A model generated the notes under the pieces. That model did no database searches, was not told where the DNA came from, and was given only the letters and a program-made list of their open reading frames with translations. DNA of 5,926 bases from an uncultured Lachnospiraceae bacterium (GTDB lineage Bacteria; Bacillota; Clostridia; Lachnospirales; Lachnospiraceae). Positions 1 through 5,660 of this stretch are shown one piece after another; position 1 is the stretch's first letter; every line of letters begins with the position of its first letter. Where the stretch lies: positions 1 through 5,926 of the forward strand of contig CAJUDE010000048.1 of NCBI GenBank assembly GCA_910585295.1. The letters are read 5' to 3'. The translations under genes and the position numbers were made by a program.

Positions 1-65
1 GAAACGATCCGATTGCCTTCTGCTATCAAAGCGTTTTTGTCCGATTTAAACTTTCTAATATTCAT
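1..65 (-). CDS. Unidentified gene, 5' end only (21 codons visible)
   Basis: An ATG at 65-63 opens a frame that runs off the left edge of the window without a stop. It is preceded by GAGGTGA (70-76), four bases before the ATG, which is a good Shine-Dalgarno sequence. The visible residues start MNIRKFKSDKNALIAEGN and are basic and hydrophilic, with no signal peptide or membrane segment. I do not recognise the family. The start does not look like the usual N-terminus of a type I HsdR subunit, so this should not be assumed to be the missing restriction gene. It follows the truncated nuclease gene by 15 bases and could be the last gene of the operon or the first gene beyond a recombination junction. 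Confidence 0.6.
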   Translation of the reverse strand, partial: MNIRKFKSDKNALIAEGNRIV

Positions 66-80
66 GTTATCACCTCAGTA

Positions 81-965
81 TTATTTTACTAAGGGATATC
101 TGAAAAGTAAATAGAAAATATTTATGTCGTTTACTATATATAGCGCATCAAACATTCGGATATAGCTGTCCATCTGGCCAATGTCGCCGTGGGTCAATTT
201 CCCGATTTTCAAGTCAATCAGCACATAGCATTTCAGGATACTGTGGTAAAATACAAGGTCAAGGTAAAAATCTTCATCTTCATAGCGCATCAGCTTCTGT
301 CTGGCTACAAAACAGAAACCACGTCCCAACTCCAACAGAAATTCCTGCAATTTATCAATCAATGCCTGTTCCAAATCAGACTCCCGTAGGGCCGGGTAAT
401 CTTTCAAATCAAGAAATTCCAACACATATGGGTCTTTGATGAAATTTTCCGCAGATAAAGGTGCTGTGAGTTCAACAGCTTCGGTCCTTACAGATACCTG
501 GTCTCTGCTTGCAAGAAGCCGCTCATAGTATAGGGTAGAAATCTGCCTTTCCAGTTGACGGCTCGACCATGCGGAGGCGATGGCCTCGTCCATATACCAT
601 TTTCTTGCCTGCTCATTTTCCACCGACAGCAGGAGGCGATAGTGCGTCCAGGTCAATTGCGAACGCAGTGCGTTCGTATTTGGAAACATCACATAAAATT
701 TCTTCATCTGCTGCAATGTCCGCACAGAAAAGCCCTTGCCGAAGTCCTTGGTCAAACGGCTGGATAACTCCTGCAAGACAGATTTTCCATAATCAGCCCG
801 CGCATTGCCGTTTTGCTCATACTCTACGATGATGCGCCCAATCTGCCAATAGGCTTGTACCATCGCAAAGTTGACCGCGCTGTACGCCTGATTGCGCGAC
901 AGCAGGAGGGTTTCCTTTATTTCAGAATAGATGTCCTCATAAGGAGTTAGGTTAAGGTCAGTCAT
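81..965 (-). CDS. DUF1016/YhcG-type PD-(D/E)xK nuclease, C-terminus truncated
   Basis: A 294-residue protein. Residues about 10-155 match the DUF1016 N-terminal domain (for example AYWQIGR at 38-44, ADYGKSVLQELS at 57-68, FGKGFSVRTLQQMKKFY at 75-91, LTWTHYRLLL at 104-113). Residues about 175-275 match the DUF1016 nuclease domain, with the PD-(D/E)xK signature visible as FYLDLVFYH (Asp236), LIDLKIGKL (Asp251, Lys253) and DIGQMDSYIR (Gln264). Proteins of this family are often found in defence loci beside type I R-M genes and are predicted to cut nucleic acid; their exact target is not settled. After RMFDA (about 270-274) the sequence stops resembling the family, and the reading ends in about 20 residues from a very A+T-rich stretch. 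Family members usually run on for some 50 to 80 residues, including an ASKY-type block that is absent here. The upstream extension to 1046 is rejected because AGGAGGGG (973-980) sits 7 bases before the ATG at 965. It starts 4 bases after the membrane-protein gene. Activity of the truncated form is uncertain. Confidence 0.85.
   Translation of the reverse strand: MTDLNLTPYEDIYSEIKETLLLSRNQAYSAVNFAMVQAYWQIGRIIVEYEQNGNARADYGKSVLQELSSRLTKDFGKGFSVRTLQQMKKFYVMFPNTNALRSQLTWTHYRLLLSVENEQARKWYMDEAIASAWSSRQLERQISTLYYERLLASRDQVSVRTEAVELTAPLSAENFIKDPYVLEFLDLKDYPALRESDLEQALIDKLQEFLLELGRGFCFVARQKLMRYEDEDFYLDLVFYHSILKCYVLIDLKIGKLTHGDIGQMDSYIRMFDALYIVNDINIFYLLFRYPLVK
84..143 (-). other. A+T-rich junction-like tail at the nuclease 3' end
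   Basis: From about position 143 down to the stop codon, base composition drops abruptly to roughly one fifth G+C by hand count, exactly where the encoded protein stops resembling DUF1016. The stretch contains a perfect 10-bp palindrome (134-143), a TAAATA/TATTTA inverted pair with a 5-base loop (108-124), and an outer AGTAAA/TTTACT pair (106-111 and 130-135). Such pairs are expected fairly often in A+T-rich DNA. I read this as a recombination or insertion boundary that replaced the original 3' end, by inference only. Confidence 0.4.
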
Positions 966-969
966 TTTA

Positions 970-1857
970 TTACCCCTCCTTGGCTGGGAAACAATTCTTA
1001 TAAGCGTTTTGTTGTTTTGTGGCGATATATTCTCTTGCCAATGCATTAAGCTGCGGAATTTCGGCTTGGCTATATTTGCTGATTTCAGTTAATGCCGCAA
1101 TGATATCATTTTGCCGAGACTCCACATTGATAATCTCACTCTCGTATCCCTTTAGTTCAGTTTCCCCGTATTTCGGTGGTTGTCCACATGATTGCAGTTG
1201 TTGATTTAGTTCTTGACAATTCATGATCAAAGCTCGCTTTATTGCATTTTTGTCGCAAACGGCTATATAAGAATCAATCATTTCCAATACAGTGAAAATC
1301 CGATTGCTAATTTTTTCGTATGTCTTTTGAAATTCCGGCAAGACTGTTGGAATTCTGCATGAATTTTTACACGTTGAACATCCGGACGGGATTGCATAAA
1401 TATCTGTAAAAAACATTGCTTTCAGCTTTACAGTATTGATTTTTTGCATTTCCTCTGCTAACTGCTGCCGAATAGCAGCCACTTCAACAGGATTGTATCC
1501 TGTGCTTGTAATGCGTAAAGAGTTGAACCGCTGATAAAGGATGCTGGGTGCAAACAGGTTCAATTCGCAAATCACTTTTCCCAGTCCGTCCCTTTCTTTT
1601 TCAATGATCTCCATCGCTTTTTCATATTGATGAATACCACGCTCATGTCTCAATGTAACCATCACCCCGGCAAGGGTCATTGTACCGCCCAGGTAACTGC
1701 CGCAAAAAACAAACCATGTTGAGGCATCTACATTCGGCACATTGATGTTGATACCGAAATAGTTACCCAAAGCAATCCCTATATGCAGACAAAACATGAG
1801 AATGAATGGAACCGCAAGGACAACCAAAAACCACCATTTTGACAACCTATTCTTCAT
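970..1857 (-). CDS. Two-helix membrane protein with cytoplasmic-type domain, unknown function
   Basis: A 295-residue protein starting MKNRLSKWWFLVV. Two strongly hydrophobic segments are visible: residues about 8-31 and about 46-68. The second holds an FCGSYLGGTM motif resembling the FWGSYLGG motif I associate with two-helix membrane proteins of Firmicutes. The remaining 225 or so residues are hydrophilic and largely helix-prone, with a cysteine cluster C160-x2-C163-x3-C167 that could bind metal, and no catalytic motif I recognise. By the positive-inside rule the basic N-terminus (K2, R4, K7) and the charged domain after helix 2 would both be cytoplasmic. The start at 1857 is chosen over upstream ATGs because AAGGAG (1864-1869) precedes it by 6 bases. 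The gene overlaps the 3' end of hsdS by 11 bases, so it belongs to the R-M operon. A membrane-anchored accessory or abortive-infection effector is possible, but that is inference from context; no function is shown. Confidence 0.85.
   Translation of the reverse strand: MKNRLSKWWFLVVLAVPFILMFCLHIGIALGNYFGININVPNVDASTWFVFCGSYLGGTMTLAGVMVTLRHERGIHQYEKAMEIIEKERDGLGKVICELNLFAPSILYQRFNSLRITSTGYNPVEVAAIRQQLAEEMQKINTVKLKAMFFTDIYAIPSGCSTCKNSCRIPTVLPEFQKTYEKISNRIFTVLEMIDSYIAVCDKNAIKRALIMNCQELNQQLQSCGQPPKYGETELKGYESEIINVESRQNDIIAALTEISKYSQAEIPQLNALAREYIATKQQNAYKNCFPAKEG
973..980 (-). promoter_or_regulatory. Ribosome binding site fixing the nuclease start
   Basis: AGGAGGGG on the minus strand lies 7 bases before the ATG at 965 and sits inside the last codons of the membrane-protein gene. 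It picks this ATG over an in-frame ATG 27 codons upstream that has no comparable site, and it implies that translation of the nuclease is coupled to that of its upstream neighbour. Confidence 0.85.
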
Positions 1858-3205
1858 CCATTTCTCCTTCCATTGACTCAGTATTTTCCTCGCTTTCCCC
1901 ATCACTATCTTCCTCCACAAGATCATACTCTGGAATCTCAATACCACGGACATCAATTTTTCCGGTGACAACATCGGCAATCAAGCGCTTCTTAAATTCC
2001 TTGAGGACATCAATCTCTTGCTGTAAACAATCAATAACTGTTTTGATTTTATGTTCCTCAATTTCAATTGCTCGGACAATCTCAATCTGCTCATTATAAG
2101 GAGGAAGCGGAATCTCGAAATTCTTAAATGCACTTGCTGGCAAACGCCATCTTCCTACATTAGCAGCACCTCGCCCAAAACGGTAAAAAGCATGGCGGCG
2201 ATAGCACAGTTGAAATATCTTGAGGTAATATGCCGCATAACACCGTTCTTCATCAAACAGTCTAAACACACGATAGTCGGGGCTTGTTACTCCAAGATGA
2301 TCCGCGATGCCAACGCCCCCGGTAAGTAAATCCATATGGTTCATAGCAAACTCGCCGGGATATACGAATTGATACCCAGAATAGTTAGCAGCCAACTGCC
2401 CTTCATAAAGGTTTATATTACGCACTTTAAGTCCTTGTTGTGTAACAGAGAAGACATCAAATCCCTCTGAACCTGCTATGCGTTTAAGTATTTCAAAATG
2501 ATTTCTTACACGACTTATTTCCCATTCAAGTGGAATTTCGGATGCCCAGTCCATGTTTGTTTTGACATAGGCTCGATTATTCTTGACTCCACGTGTTAAT
2601 AAATCATTTATCACAGCAAGGAGTCTTTCATTTAGACATCCTATTTGCCTCTGTTTAACATCAATCAGCTTATTGACACTTGAAACCTTCCAATCCAAAA
2701 ACCGCACAATCTGATCCTGTTCGGGGCGGGGAGGCAAGAGGAAGGGTATCTCTTTCATTCGTTGCATAGACAAATCCCACTGCCCAACGCGAATACCGTC
2801 AGATGCTTGACCGAAATAATTGACATATACTATACTTCGGATTGCTCTATTAAAGAAATCAATATTTATATCATATTGAATGTCAAAAACAAAGTAAGCT
2901 GGGCTTACAATTCCATCAAATCTTGAAACCCCGTAGGAGCCTTGCCACGCTTTCATCTTATTCATAGCAAACTGCCCAATTTTGACCAGTTTATAGCCGC
3001 TCAAATCATCCGGCACATAATTGTGATTTTCTTCTTTATCCTCAATATTTCTGACAATAACACCTTTTTCGCGAACTACTGACAGCAATGGCAAATCAGG
3101 ATGGTTCTTCTCGCTAACAGGTGACAAAATCTGCCGCAATTTCAACACTTTCCAATGATTTGGAACCACACCAAACCATACAAGGTTATCGCAAGCATGG
3201 TTCAT
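1847..3205 (-). CDS. hsdS: Type I R-M specificity subunit HsdS
   Basis: A 452-residue DNA-recognition subunit that, with two HsdM copies, would form the modification enzyme. It has the classic duplicated layout. Target-recognition domain 1 is about 15-155 (GQFAMNKM at 77-84, SPAYFVF at 101-107) and ends at LPPRPEQDQIVRFL (157-170). A central helical spacer covers about 165-205. Target-recognition domain 2 is about 219-365 (GEFAMNHM at 284-291, SPDYRVF at 308-314) and ends at LPPYNEQIEIV (367-377), followed by a second helical segment to about 420. Two different domains imply a bipartite asymmetric target; the sequence cannot be predicted from this. The C-terminus (430-452) is extremely acidic, 13 Asp/Glu in 23 residues, a tail I associate with clostridial HsdS relatives. 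The ATG overlaps the hsdM stop (ATGA, 4 bases) and has GGAGG at 3213-3217, 7 bases upstream. The full length looks intact. No second hsdS or inverted partial copy lies in the window, so phase-variable shuffling is not shown here. Confidence 0.96.
   Translation of the reverse strand: MNHACDNLVWFGVVPNHWKVLKLRQILSPVSEKNHPDLPLLSVVREKGVIVRNIEDKEENHNYVPDDLSGYKLVKIGQFAMNKMKAWQGSYGVSRFDGIVSPAYFVFDIQYDINIDFFNRAIRSIVYVNYFGQASDGIRVGQWDLSMQRMKEIPFLLPPRPEQDQIVRFLDWKVSSVNKLIDVKQRQIGCLNERLLAVINDLLTRGVKNNRAYVKTNMDWASEIPLEWEISRVRNHFEILKRIAGSEGFDVFSVTQQGLKVRNINLYEGQLAANYSGYQFVYPGEFAMNHMDLLTGGVGIADHLGVTSPDYRVFRLFDEERCYAAYYLKIFQLCYRRHAFYRFGRGAANVGRWRLPASAFKNFEIPLPPYNEQIEIVRAIEIEEHKIKTVIDCLQQEIDVLKEFKKRLIADVVTGKIDVRGIEIPEYDLVEEDSDGESEENTESMEGEMDEE
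1864..1869 (-). promoter_or_regulatory. Ribosome binding site fixing the membrane-protein start
   Basis: AAGGAG on the minus strand, 6 bases before the ATG at 1857, lies within the acidic-tail codons of hsdS. It supports a start that overlaps the hsdS stop by 11 bases rather than the longer frame reaching 1980, whose N-terminal 41 codons would lie entirely over hsdS. Confidence 0.8.
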
Positions 3206-5208
3206 TGTATTCCCTCCATAATCTCCGCCATCATGCCATCCGCTTCCCGTTCAAGAGCTTTCAGGCTCTCTAAAATTTCCTCCATTGGGCGCAGTTCCAC
3301 CGGCTTATAGAAATACTTAGTAAAACTGATTTCATAGCCAATCTGTGTTTTCTTTTCGTCTACATAGGCATCTGGGGCATATGGCAGCACTTCATTTTTC
3401 ATAAAGGCATCAATGCCGCCGTCATAGGTAAACGGAATGTTCTCCGTATCCCGCAGGTCAACATTCGGCTCCCCCTCGATGGGCTGTGTAATGGCATCCT
3501 TCTCTGTGATGAAGGGGCGGATTTTCTTCAAGGTAGCGGCTTTCAGCTTTGTGGCTTTGGCAAATGCTGTCCAGTCATCCAGAGGTGCTTTTTTTGCAGC
3601 CTCGGCAACAGCACTTTGCACCGCCGCAAACTCATCCGCTTTCTTGAATAAATCGGCAGGAATTTCTCTGTCAGGATATATGCGCAGACGCAGAGGCCGT
3701 TCCACTGTGACAGACCAGTAGCCAAACTCCTCATTATCAAAAATCATGCTGACTTTGCTTTGCTCCATCTCCGTAAAAATGCGGACGATTTCACTTCGGA
3801 TTTCCGATGTGATTTCACAATTCTTCTTGCCCATATTTTTGCGGAGCGGGGATTTCATGGCAGTTGCGTCAATCAGTTGAATTTTCCCTTTGCGGCGTTC
3901 CTCCTTCCGGTTGGACAGAATCCAAATGAATGTCCCAATTCCTGTGTTGTAGAACATATTCTCCGGCAGTGCGATGATAGCCTCAACCAAGTCGTTTTCA
4001 ATCAGATAGCGGCGGGCGTTGCTTTCCCCACTGCCGGCGTCCCCCGTGAAAATGGACGAGCCGTTATGTACCTCGGCAATGCGGCTGCCCAGCGGAGTAT
4101 CCTTTTTCATTTTTGCCACATTGTTCAAAAGGAACAGCAGTTGACCATCGCTTGTCCGAGGGATCATGGCCATCTGTTCTCCACCTTCAAGATAGGCATT
4201 AAACCGGGTATCCAGAATTTCCTTTTTGCCGCCCATCTTTTCTGCGTCAACCTTCCAGCTTTTCCCGTAAGGCGGATTGGACAGCATGAAATCAAACTGC
4301 CTTGTGGCGTTTCCGTCCAAGGAAAGCGTAGAGCCATAACTGATATGTTCCGCCTGTTCCCCATCACCTTTGAGCAGCATATCCGCCTTGCAGATTGCAT
4401 ATGTTTCGGGGTTCACTTCCTGTCCGAACAAATGAATAGATACATTCTTTCCATACTGCCGGGCAATCGTCAGAAGCCGGTCCTGCGCGACAGTAAGCAT
4501 ACCGCCTGTCCCGCAGGCGCCATCATAACAGGAATAGGTGGCGTCCTTGATTTGATTCGCAATCGGCATAAAGACAAGATCTGCCATCAATTCAACGACA
4601 TCGCGGGGCGTCCAGTGTTCGCCTGCCTCCTCGTTGTTTTCCTCGTTGAATTTGCGAATCAACTCCTCAAAGATTGTCCCCATGCCGTGGTTGTCAAGTC
4701 CGGGATGCTTCACTATAGTCTGTGCATCGTCTTTATAGACTGGCTTCGGAGAGAGGTTGATATCTGGCGAAATAAATTTCTCAATAACTGCCCCCAAAAT
4801 ATCAGCCTCAATCATCGTATCAATCTGATTGCGGAACTTGAACTTCTCCAAAATCTCCTGCACATTAGGGGAGAAACCGTCCAGGTAAGCCTCAAAGTCG
4901 GCCTTTAGCGTTTGCTTCTTTGCGCGGCTGGTGAGGTCGCGCAGGCGGAACGGGGAGGCGTTACAGAATGCCTGCCCTGCCGCATTGCACAGTGCCGGCC
5001 ATTGATTATCGATTTTGGCTGCATCCAGCTTTTTCTTCATATCAAGAACAGCCTCTTTGCTGTCCTCAAGCAAGGCATCCAAGCGGCGGATTACTGTCAT
5101 CGGTAAAATGACATCACGATATTTTCCACGCACATACACATCGCGCAGGCAGTCATCCGCAATTCCCCATATAAAGCTTACGATTGTATTGTGAATTTGA
5201 TTGTCCAT
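3202..5208 (-). CDS. hsdM: Type I R-M methyltransferase subunit HsdM
   Basis: A 668-residue S-adenosylmethionine-dependent DNA N6-adenine methyltransferase. The N-terminal helical domain opens HNTIVSFIWGIADD (6-19) with RGKYRDVILPMTVIRRLD (27-44), a canonical HsdM start. The catalytic domain follows: GEHWTPRDVVELM (196-208), the SAM-binding motif I DGACGTGG (229-236), and the catalytic motif IV NPPY (311-314). The later conserved block DLVEAIIALPENMFYNTGI (406-424) is also intact. The C-terminal portion ends in the usual helical region (PVELRPMEEILESLKALERE, 636-655). At 668 residues it is longer than E. coli HsdM proteins of about 520-530; much of the extra length lies at about 510-635. The start at 5208 is set by the conserved N-terminus, because the nearest ribosome binding site (AAGGG, 5221-5225) is 12 bases away, which is long. 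It overlaps hsdS by 4 bases and follows the regulator gene by 91 bases. All key motifs are present, so the enzyme is probably active. Confidence 0.97.
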   Translation of the reverse strand: MDNQIHNTIVSFIWGIADDCLRDVYVRGKYRDVILPMTVIRRLDALLEDSKEAVLDMKKKLDAAKIDNQWPALCNAAGQAFCNASPFRLRDLTSRAKKQTLKADFEAYLDGFSPNVQEILEKFKFRNQIDTMIEADILGAVIEKFISPDINLSPKPVYKDDAQTIVKHPGLDNHGMGTIFEELIRKFNEENNEEAGEHWTPRDVVELMADLVFMPIANQIKDATYSCYDGACGTGGMLTVAQDRLLTIARQYGKNVSIHLFGQEVNPETYAICKADMLLKGDGEQAEHISYGSTLSLDGNATRQFDFMLSNPPYGKSWKVDAEKMGGKKEILDTRFNAYLEGGEQMAMIPRTSDGQLLFLLNNVAKMKKDTPLGSRIAEVHNGSSIFTGDAGSGESNARRYLIENDLVEAIIALPENMFYNTGIGTFIWILSNRKEERRKGKIQLIDATAMKSPLRKNMGKKNCEITSEIRSEIVRIFTEMEQSKVSMIFDNEEFGYWSVTVERPLRLRIYPDREIPADLFKKADEFAAVQSAVAEAAKKAPLDDWTAFAKATKLKAATLKKIRPFITEKDAITQPIEGEPNVDLRDTENIPFTYDGGIDAFMKNEVLPYAPDAYVDEKKTQIGYEISFTKYFYKPVELRPMEEILESLKALEREADGMMAEIMEGIQ

Positions 5209-5220
5209 GCGTCTTTAATT

Positions 5221-5225
5221 CCCTT
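5221..5225 (-). promoter_or_regulatory. Distant, weak ribosome binding site of hsdM
   Basis: AAGGG on the minus strand stands 12 bases before the hsdM ATG, beyond the usual 5 to 9. The other start sites in this operon have stronger matches at 4 to 7 bases. This may keep hsdM translation low or make it depend on folding of the leader, part of which (GAGA next to AAGGG) can pair with TCTC in the hairpin just upstream. Confidence 0.45.
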
Positions 5226-5229
5226 CTCA

Positions 5230-5248
5230 CGGAGACCGGCGTCTTCCG
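5230..5248 (-). repeat. Hairpin in the hsdM leader
   Basis: On the minus strand CGGAAGAC and GTCTCCG form a 7-bp stem with one bulged A and a GCCG loop. No U-run follows, so it is not an intrinsic terminator. A competing small stem (TCTC with GAGA, loop CGT) would use one arm of it together with bases bordering the hsdM ribosome binding site, so two exclusive folds can be drawn. Confidence 0.5.
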
Positions 5249-5250
5249 AC

Positions 5251-5283
5251 TTACAGCAGATTTATCCTTGTTTCAAAACTCAT
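5251..5283 (-). CDS. Possible 10-codon leader peptide
   Basis: An ATG at 5283 opens MSFETRINLL and stops with TAA at 5251, ending 2 bases before the leader hairpin. The only ribosome-binding-like bases are a weak GGA 3 bases before the ATG. The position directly ahead of a hairpin and the hsdM start resembles an attenuation leader, but there is no run of a regulatory amino acid codon. It may be chance. Confidence 0.2.
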   Translation of the reverse strand: MSFETRINLL

Positions 5284-5299
5284 ATTCCGTAAAACTGAT

Positions 5300-5506
5300 T
5301 CACTGTTCTTCTACCATTTCCATAATATCACAGACATCACATCTTAGGGCTGTGCAGATTTTTTCAATGATTTCCGTATTTACATTTTCATTTTTGCCGA
5401 GCTTCGTAACGGATGCCGCGCTGATTCCCGCTAATTGTTGCAAGTCTTTTTTCTTCATATCCTTGTCAATCAACAGTTTCCATAATTTTTTGTAACTGAT
5501 AGCCAT
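5300..5506 (-). CDS. Small Cro/CI-type (XRE) helix-turn-helix regulator
   Basis: A 68-residue single-domain DNA-binding protein starting MAISYKKLWKLLIDKDMKKK. The helix-turn-helix is clear: helix 2 at about 18-27 (MKKKDLQQLAG region), turn at GIS (27-29), and recognition helix at about 29-38 (SAASVTKLGK), followed by the conserved NVNTEIIEKICTALRCDVCDIMEM stretch (41-64). It resembles the short HTH_26-type regulators and has no separate ligand or dimerisation domain. The longer frame to 5644 is rejected because GGGAGG (5514-5519) sits 7 bases before the ATG at 5506, and the longer version would read through its own promoter. It lies 91 bases ahead of hsdM on the same strand, as expected for a controller that delays or limits R-M expression. 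It probably represses its own promoter, which is inference. It could instead act on an adjacent mobile element. Confidence 0.92.
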   Translation of the reverse strand: MAISYKKLWKLLIDKDMKKKDLQQLAGISAASVTKLGKNENVNTEIIEKICTALRCDVCDIMEMVEEQ

Positions 5507-5513
5507 GAATGAA

Positions 5514-5519
5514 CCTCCC
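5514..5519 (-). promoter_or_regulatory. Ribosome binding site fixing the regulator start
   Basis: GGGAGG on the minus strand, 7 bases before the ATG at 5506. It selects the 68-residue product over a 114-residue reading that would start upstream of the promoter. Confidence 0.85.
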
Positions 5520-5558
5520 TTTTCTGGGAATGTGCCGATTTGAAGATTTCTGCTGCTT

Positions 5559-5587
5559 ATTATAACACGACTAATCCCTAAACGCAA
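5559..5587 (-). promoter_or_regulatory. Extended -10 promoter of the regulator and R-M operon
   Basis: A perfect TATAAT (5559-5564) is preceded by TGT, giving an extended -10, with TTGCGT (5582-5587) as a weak -35 at 17-bp spacing. Transcription would start near 5552, leaving a 5' leader of about 45 bases before the regulator ATG. The -35 box is one base from a perfect inverted repeat, and two similar sequences (5543-5556 and 5586-5600) flank the promoter, so an operator is plausible. This is the only good promoter seen upstream of the operon genes. Confidence 0.7.
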
Positions 5588-5588
5588 G

Positions 5589-5616
5589 ATTTCCTCCTGC
5601 GATTGCAGGAGGAAAT
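5589..5616. repeat. Perfect 12-bp inverted repeat next to the regulator promoter
   Basis: ATTTCCTCCTGC (5589-5600), a 4-base loop, then its exact complement (5605-5616). Neither strand has a U-run directly after the stem; on the plus strand a run of six T follows about 15 bases later. It lies between the recombinase remnant and the regulator promoter. It could be a weak terminator insulating the cassette from the recombinase promoter, or a binding site for a dimeric regulator such as the neighbouring XRE protein. The sequence alone does not decide. Confidence 0.7.
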
Positions 5617-5660
5617 GCTGATTTCTATTGGTTTTTTGCTTCAACTAACAGAGATGATAT

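Larger units (their letters stand above)
5209..5299 (-). promoter_or_regulatory. Candidate leader region ahead of hsdM
   Basis: The 91-base gap between the regulator stop and the hsdM start is the largest inside the operon. It holds a 10-codon open frame, a compact hairpin, and a weak, distant ribosome binding site. A 7-base direct repeat (GCGTCTT on the plus strand, 5209-5215 and 5239-5245) joins the hairpin to the bases just before the hsdM ATG. I see no convincing promoter here, so hsdM is probably read from the regulator promoter. A post-transcriptional or repressor-responsive control role is inference. Confidence 0.4.

Noticed and set aside
83..111. Possible promoter for the left-edge gene (TTTACT, 17 bp, TAAAAT)
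   Set aside because: Both boxes match poorly and transcription would begin at the edge of the ribosome binding site, leaving almost no leader. In DNA this A+T-rich such matches are expected by chance.
858..1046. Upstream extension of the nuclease gene to an ATG at 1046
   Set aside because: The extra 27 codons overlap the membrane-protein gene, have no family similarity, and the ATG at 965 has a near-ideal ribosome binding site.
1858..1980. Upstream extension of the membrane-protein gene
   Set aside because: The 41 added codons lie wholly within hsdS in another frame, and the ATG at 1857 has AAGGAG at 6 bases. The hydrophobic N-terminus is already complete from there.
1847..3205. Phase-variable hsdS shuffling system
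   Set aside because: Only one complete hsdS is present, with no partial or inverted hsdS copy and no intact recombinase in the window. The recombinase fragment is of the large serine integrase type and is broken.
3760..4908. Long open frame on the plus strand, 382 codons
   Set aside because: It lies entirely opposite hsdM, whose conserved motifs establish the minus-strand reading. The translation has no recognisable domain, and long antisense frames are common opposite genes with this codon usage.
5507..5644. Longer start for the XRE regulator
   Set aside because: It would translate through an extended -10 promoter and the inverted repeat, and the helix-turn-helix fold needs only the 68-residue form with its strong ribosome binding site.
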